Source: JBCDCE01 sp039182515
GTDB taxonomy: Bacteria; Pseudomonadota; Alphaproteobacteria; Rhodobacterales; Rhodobacteraceae
Reading direction: 5' to 3'
Assembly (NCBI GenBank): GCA_039182515.1
Contig: JBCDCE010000085.1
Location: forward strand, 1 to 9,705
DNA length: 9,705 nt
How positions within the stretch are numbered: the stretch's first letter is position 1; every line of letters starts with the position of its first letter. The position numbers and the translations under genes are program-made. Below are positions 6,066 to 9,705 of this stretch, piece by piece. A model generated the notes under the pieces. The model worked only from the letters and a program-made list of their open reading frames with translations, made no database searches and was not told the DNA's origin.

Positions 6066-6626
6066 TTGTCAGAACCAGCTTCGATTTCGATGGGCATCGC
6101 GGAGCGCTATGCGCTTGCGATTTATGAATTGGCCCAAGAGAGCAAAGCCCAGAAAAAACTTGAGACGGACCTAGACGCGATGGATGCGGCTTTGGCGGAC
6201 AGCGCAGATCTGCGCAGTCTATTTACGTCTCCGATCTATGCGCGCGAAGAGCAAGACGCGGCCATCACAGCCGTTGCCAAGAAGATGAAGCTCTCTGAGC
6301 TGATGAGCAACACGCTCTCTTTGATGGCTGAAAAGCGCAGGCTCTTTGTTGTGCCACAGCTGATGGCCCGCCTGCGCGAGATCATCGCAGAAGAAAAGGG
6401 CGAAGTGACAGCCGAAGTCACCACAGCCAAAGCTATGACAAAAACCCAAGCTGACAAACTCGCCAAGACCCTGGCAGAGAAATTCGGCAAGGACGTCACA
6501 CTCAAAGCGACCGTCGATGAAAGCCTCATCGGCGGTCTTATCGTTAAGGTCGGATCGAAGATGATAGATACGTCGGTCCGCTCGAAATTGAACGCACTCC
6601 AGAACACCATGAAAGAGGTCGGATAG
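6066..6626 (+). CDS. atpH: F1F0 ATP synthase subunit delta
   Basis: The delta subunit forms part of the peripheral stalk linking F1 to the membrane F0 sector. The protein has 186 residues, the usual size. The helical N-terminal domain (about 10-110, starting GIAERYALAIYELAQ) binds the top of the alpha/beta hexamer. The C-terminal hallmark DESLIGGLIVKVGSKMIDTS (about 151-170) is clear. The start is a TTG at 6066: GAGAGGGTGA lies just upstream, and SEPASIS is a familiar N-terminus in this group, whereas the first ATG (residue 9) would discard it. A rare start codon on the first gene of the operon may limit delta synthesis to the single copy needed per complex. The stop codon directly abuts the atpA start, implying translational coupling. 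Confidence 0.96.
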   Translation: MSEPASISMGIAERYALAIYELAQESKAQKKLETDLDAMDAALADSADLRSLFTSPIYAREEQDAAITAVAKKMKLSELMSNTLSLMAEKRRLFVVPQLMARLREIIAEEKGEVTAEVTTAKAMTKTQADKLAKTLAEKFGKDVTLKATVDESLIGGLIVKVGSKMIDTSVRSKLNALQNTMKEVG

Positions 6627-8165
6627 ATGGGCATCCAAGCCGCTGAGATTTCTGCGATCCTAAAAGAGCAGATTAAGAACTTTGGCCAAGAGGCCGAGGT
6701 TGCTGAAGTTGGCCGCGTGCTGAGCGTGGGCGACGGTATTGCGCGTGTTTACGGCCTCGACAATTGCCAAGCGGGCGAAATGGTCGAGTTCCCGGGCGGG
6801 ATCATGGGCATGGCGCTCAACCTGGAAAGCGACAACGTGGGTGTCGTGATCTTTGGCTCTGACCGGGACATTAAAGAAGGTGACACCGTTAAGCGCACCA
6901 ACTCCATCGTGGACGTGCCTGTCGGTGACGAGCTTCTGGGCCGCGTTGTGGATGGCCTCGGCAACCCGCTGGACGGCAAAGGCCCAATCGGCGCCAAAAC
7001 GCGCTCGGTTGCGGACGTAAAAGCGCCTGGCATTATCCCACGTAAATCGGTGCACGAGCCGATGGCCACTGGCCTTAAGGCTGTGGACGCGATGATCCCA
7101 ATCGGCCGTGGCCAGCGCGAGCTGATCATTGGCGACCGCCAAACTGGTAAAACAGCCGTGGCGCTCGATACGGTTCTGAACCAAAAATCCTACAACGAAG
7201 CGGCGGGCGACGACGACAGCAAGAAGCTCTTCTGCATCTATGTTGCTGTGGGCCAAAAGCGCTCCACCGTTGCTCAGCTTGTGAAGCGTCTCGAAGAAAG
7301 CGGCGCGATTGAGTACTCGATCGTTGTGGCGGCTACCGCGTCCGAGCCTGCGCCAATGCAGTTCTTGGCGCCATATGCCGCGACATCCATGGCTGAGCAC
7401 TTCCGTGACAACGGCAAGCACGCGCTCATCATTTATGATGACCTCTCCAAGCAAGCTGTGGCCTATCGCCAGATGTCCTTGCTTCTGCGCCGCCCACCAG
7501 GCCGTGAAGCTTATCCTGGTGACGTTTTCTACCTTCACTCCCGCCTTCTCGAGCGTTCCGCGAAGCTCAACGAGGACAATGGCGCAGGCTCTCTGACAGC
7601 TCTGCCGATCATTGAAACCCAAGGTGGCGACGTTTCGGCCTTTATTCCGACAAACGTGATTTCGATCACCGACGGTCAGATCTTCCTTGAGACAGAGCTT
7701 TTCTACCAAGGCATCCGTCCTGCGGTGAACACAGGTCTCTCGGTTTCTCGTGTGGGCTCTTCGGCTCAAACCAACGCGATGAAATCTGTGGCTGGCCCAG
7801 TGAAGCTCTCGCTCGCTCAGTACCGCGAAATGGCGGCCTTTGCGCAGTTCGGCTCTGACCTCGATGCCGCAACTCAACAGCTCCTGGCTCGCGGTGCGCG
7901 CCTCACAGAGCTGATGAAGCAGCCGCAATACTCGCCTTTGACCAACGCAGAGATCGTCTGTGTGATCTATGCGGGCGTGAACGGCTACCTTGATAACGTC
8001 GACGTCAAAGACGTGGGCCGCTTCGAGCAAGGTCTTGTGACCCATCTGCGCACAAAAGCCTCTGATCTTTTGGACTTCATCACCAATGAAGACCCCAAAG
8101 TGAAAGGCGACGCGGAAGACAAGATCAAAGCAGCCCTCGACGCATTCGCTGCTGACTTCGCCTAA
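6627..8165 (+). CDS. atpA: F1F0 ATP synthase subunit alpha
   Basis: The alpha subunit is the non-catalytic nucleotide-binding subunit, present three times in the F1 hexamer. Its 512 residues are full length. In order: N-terminal beta-barrel domain (about 25-95), Walker A GDRQTGKT (169-176), Walker B region LIIYDDLSK (267-275), and the ATPase alpha/beta signature PAVNTGLSVSRVG (365-377). R375 is the arginine that reaches into the catalytic site of the neighbouring beta subunit. The helical C-terminal domain follows. The ATG comes directly after the atpH stop with no gap, and its ribosome binding site (GAGG, 8 nt upstream) lies within atpH, so the two are coupled. A long open frame on the opposite strand across this gene is a composition effect. 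Confidence 0.99.
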   Translation: MGIQAAEISAILKEQIKNFGQEAEVAEVGRVLSVGDGIARVYGLDNCQAGEMVEFPGGIMGMALNLESDNVGVVIFGSDRDIKEGDTVKRTNSIVDVPVGDELLGRVVDGLGNPLDGKGPIGAKTRSVADVKAPGIIPRKSVHEPMATGLKAVDAMIPIGRGQRELIIGDRQTGKTAVALDTVLNQKSYNEAAGDDDSKKLFCIYVAVGQKRSTVAQLVKRLEESGAIEYSIVVAATASEPAPMQFLAPYAATSMAEHFRDNGKHALIIYDDLSKQAVAYRQMSLLLRRPPGREAYPGDVFYLHSRLLERSAKLNEDNGAGSLTALPIIETQGGDVSAFIPTNVISITDGQIFLETELFYQGIRPAVNTGLSVSRVGSSAQTNAMKSVAGPVKLSLAQYREMAAFAQFGSDLDAATQQLLARGARLTELMKQPQYSPLTNAEIVCVIYAGVNGYLDNVDVKDVGRFEQGLVTHLRTKASDLLDFITNEDPKVKGDAEDKIKAALDAFAADFA

Positions 8166-8172
8166 GAGGAGG
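8166..8172 (+). promoter_or_regulatory. Ribosome binding site of atpG
   Basis: GAGGAGG lies directly after the atpA stop codon and 7 nt before the atpG ATG. It is the strongest site in the operon. Confidence 0.8.
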
Positions 8173-8179
8173 CACTCAC

Positions 8180-9052
8180 ATGCCTTCTCTGAAGGACCTT
8201 AAAAACCGGATCGAAAGCGTGAAATCCACGCGGAAGATCACAAAAGCCATGCAGATGGTTGCGGCTGCCAAATTGCGCCGGGCGCAAGAGGCGGCTGAGG
8301 CCTCGCGGCCCTACACGGAGCGTTTTAACGCTGTGATGTCGGGTCTCGCGGCCTCTGTTGGCGGTTCTGCCTCAGCGCCAAAGCTCTTGTCCGGTACGGG
8401 CAGTGATCAGGTGCACCTCTTGGTGGTTATGACTGCCGAGCGGGGCCTTTGCGGTGGTTTCAACACGAACATTTCCAAAATGGCACGTGTGAAAGCCGAA
8501 GAGCTGATCGCAGCAGGCAAGACGGTCAAAATTCTGACCGTTTGCAAAAAGGGCCGGGACGCGCTGAAGCGTGACTTTGAAAGCAACTTTGTGGATCACG
8601 TGGATCTCAGCGCCGTCAAGCGCCTGGGCTACACGGATGCCTCTGGCATCGCGCAAAAAGTGCTCTCGATGTTTGACGCAGGCGAATTTGATGTGGCGAC
8701 GGTCTTCTATGCGAAGTTCCAAAACGTGGTCACGCAGATCCCAACAGCTCAGCAAATTATCCCCTTTGAGATCCCTGAGGACTATGAGGCGGGCGACACG
8801 CTTTATGATTACGAGCCTGACGAAGAAAGCATCCTGGCAGATCTTCTGCCGCGTGGTGTGGCAACTGCCATCTTCAGCGGGCTTTTGGAGAACGCAGCCT
8901 CAGAGCAGGGCGCACGGATGAGTGCGATGGACAACGCCACGCGCAACGCGGGCGATATGATCGACCGTCTGACCATCCAGTACAACCGCTCACGTCAAGC
9001 TGTGATCACCAACGAGCTGATTGAAATTATTTCCGGCGCGGAAGCGCTGTAA
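8180..9052 (+). CDS. atpG: F1F0 ATP synthase subunit gamma
   Basis: The gamma subunit is the rotating central shaft that couples proton flow through F0 to conformational change in beta. The protein is 290 residues, normal length. The N-terminal shaft helix MPSLKDLKNRIESVKSTRKI and the following KAMQMVAAAKLRRAQ are diagnostic. A central Rossmann-like domain contains ERGLCGGFN (about 86-94). The C-terminal helix has the family signature pattern (ARMSAMDNATRNAGDMID, then YNRSRQAVITNELIEI), the part that inserts into the alpha3beta3 ring. The acidic stretch YDYEPDEES precedes this helix. It lies 14 nt after atpA and 18 nt before atpD, in the normal order for the F1 operon of alphaproteobacteria, which is separate from F0 genes. 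Confidence 0.98.
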   Translation: MPSLKDLKNRIESVKSTRKITKAMQMVAAAKLRRAQEAAEASRPYTERFNAVMSGLAASVGGSASAPKLLSGTGSDQVHLLVVMTAERGLCGGFNTNISKMARVKAEELIAAGKTVKILTVCKKGRDALKRDFESNFVDHVDLSAVKRLGYTDASGIAQKVLSMFDAGEFDVATVFYAKFQNVVTQIPTAQQIIPFEIPEDYEAGDTLYDYEPDEESILADLLPRGVATAIFSGLLENAASEQGARMSAMDNATRNAGDMIDRLTIQYNRSRQAVITNELIEIISGAEAL

Positions 9053-9070
9053 GAGACCGGAGACAAACCC

Positions 9071-9705
9071 ATGGCCAATGCAAAAGGCAAAATCACACAG
9101 ATCATCGGGGCCGTTGTTGACGTGCAGTTCGATGACCACCTGCCGGAAATTCTCAACGCGCTAGAGACAGACAACAACGGCAACCGCCTTGTTCTCGAAG
9201 TGGCTCAGCACTTGGGCGAAAACACTGTTCGCACCATCGCGATGGACGCAACCGAAGGCCTCGTTCGTGGCCAAGAGGTTGTCGACCAAGACGGCCCGAT
9301 CACCATCCCAGTGGGCAACGCCACTCTGGGCCGCATCCTGAACGTTGTGGGTGAGCCCGTGGACGAAGGTGGTCCGGTTGACGCCTCGGAAACACGCTCA
9401 ATCCACCAGGACGCGCCGCAGTTCGAAGAACAATCTACCGAGTCTGAAGTCCTGGTGACAGGCATCAAGGTTGTGGATCTGCTAGCCCCTTACGCGAAAG
9501 GCGGCAAGATCGGCCTCTTCGGCGGTGCCGGCGTGGGCAAGACCGTTCTCATCATGGAACTGATCAACAACATCGCGAAGGTGCACTCGGGCTTCTCCGT
9601 GTTTGCCGGTGTGGGTGAACGGACCCGTGAGGGCAACGACCTTTACCACGAGATGATCGAATCCAACGTGATCAAGCCCGACAATCTGTCGGAGAGCCAG
9701 GTGGC
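9071..9705 (+). CDS. atpD: F1F0 ATP synthase subunit beta, cut by the window end
   Basis: The beta subunit carries the catalytic sites of F1. The ATG at 9071 is preceded by GGAGA with 7 nt spacing. The first 211 codons and two bases of the next are present, against about 470 expected. Visible parts are the N-terminal beta barrel (KGKITQIIGAVVDVQFD), the block LGRILNVVGEPVDEGGPV, Walker A GGAGVGKT at 151-158 (K157 contacts the ATP phosphates), and GVGERTREG, where E183 corresponds to the catalytic glutamate and R184 follows it. Everything conserved is intact. The truncation is only the window edge. atpC (epsilon) would be expected next but lies outside. Confidence 0.98.
   Translation, partial: MANAKGKITQIIGAVVDVQFDDHLPEILNALETDNNGNRLVLEVAQHLGENTVRTIAMDATEGLVRGQEVVDQDGPITIPVGNATLGRILNVVGEPVDEGGPVDASETRSIHQDAPQFEEQSTESEVLVTGIKVVDLLAPYAKGGKIGLFGGAGVGKTVLIMELINNIAKVHSGFSVFAGVGERTREGNDLYHEMIESNVIKPDNLSESQV

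Noticed and set aside
6660..8045. 461-codon open frame on the minus strand across atpA
   Set aside because: It is entirely antisense to a conserved, full-length atpA and its predicted protein shows no domain logic. It reflects codon bias.

Overview
The window looks like chromosomal DNA of an alphaproteobacterium of the Rhodobacteraceae/Roseobacter group. Supporting signs are a stand-alone F1-ATPase operon in the order atpH-atpA-atpG-atpD, a delta subunit starting SEPASIS from a TTG codon, a secreted protein with a C-terminal VPLPGG sorting tail (the VPLPA-CTERM type known from roseobacters), and a clpA-gloB neighbourhood. Genus cannot be told from the sequence alone.

Left part (about 1-2960, minus strand): gloB (glyoxalase II) is followed, after a 276-bp spacer rich in inverted repeats, by clpA, the unfoldase of the ClpAP protease. 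clpA is not intact. After 587 normal codons it meets the apex of a near-perfect inverted repeat (1-101 against 105-205, 3-nt loop), where the DNA turns back and repeats clpA codons in the opposite orientation. This is either a fold-back/chimera artefact or a real inverted duplication, and it is the strongest structural anomaly here.

Middle part (2966-5811, plus strand): a SAM-dependent methyltransferase-like gene diverges from gloB across only 56 bp. Then come an exported VPLPGG-tailed protein and an exported 371-residue protein that I do not recognise. The start codon of the latter lies in a 12-bp perfect inverted repeat whose loop holds the Shine-Dalgarno sequence, suggesting structure-controlled translation.

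Right part (5812-9705, plus strand): a 254-bp leader with one weak promoter candidate, then atpH, atpA, atpG and the first 211 codons of atpD. These encode the delta, alpha, gamma and beta subunits of the catalytic F1 sector. The genes are tightly packed (0, 14 and 18 nt apart), each with a ribosome binding site, as expected for one transcript.

Most of the window is ordinary housekeeping DNA. I saw no tRNA, rRNA, CRISPR array, insertion sequence or phage gene. The points worth a second look are the fold-back in clpA, the start-codon hairpin, and the two exported proteins of unknown role.
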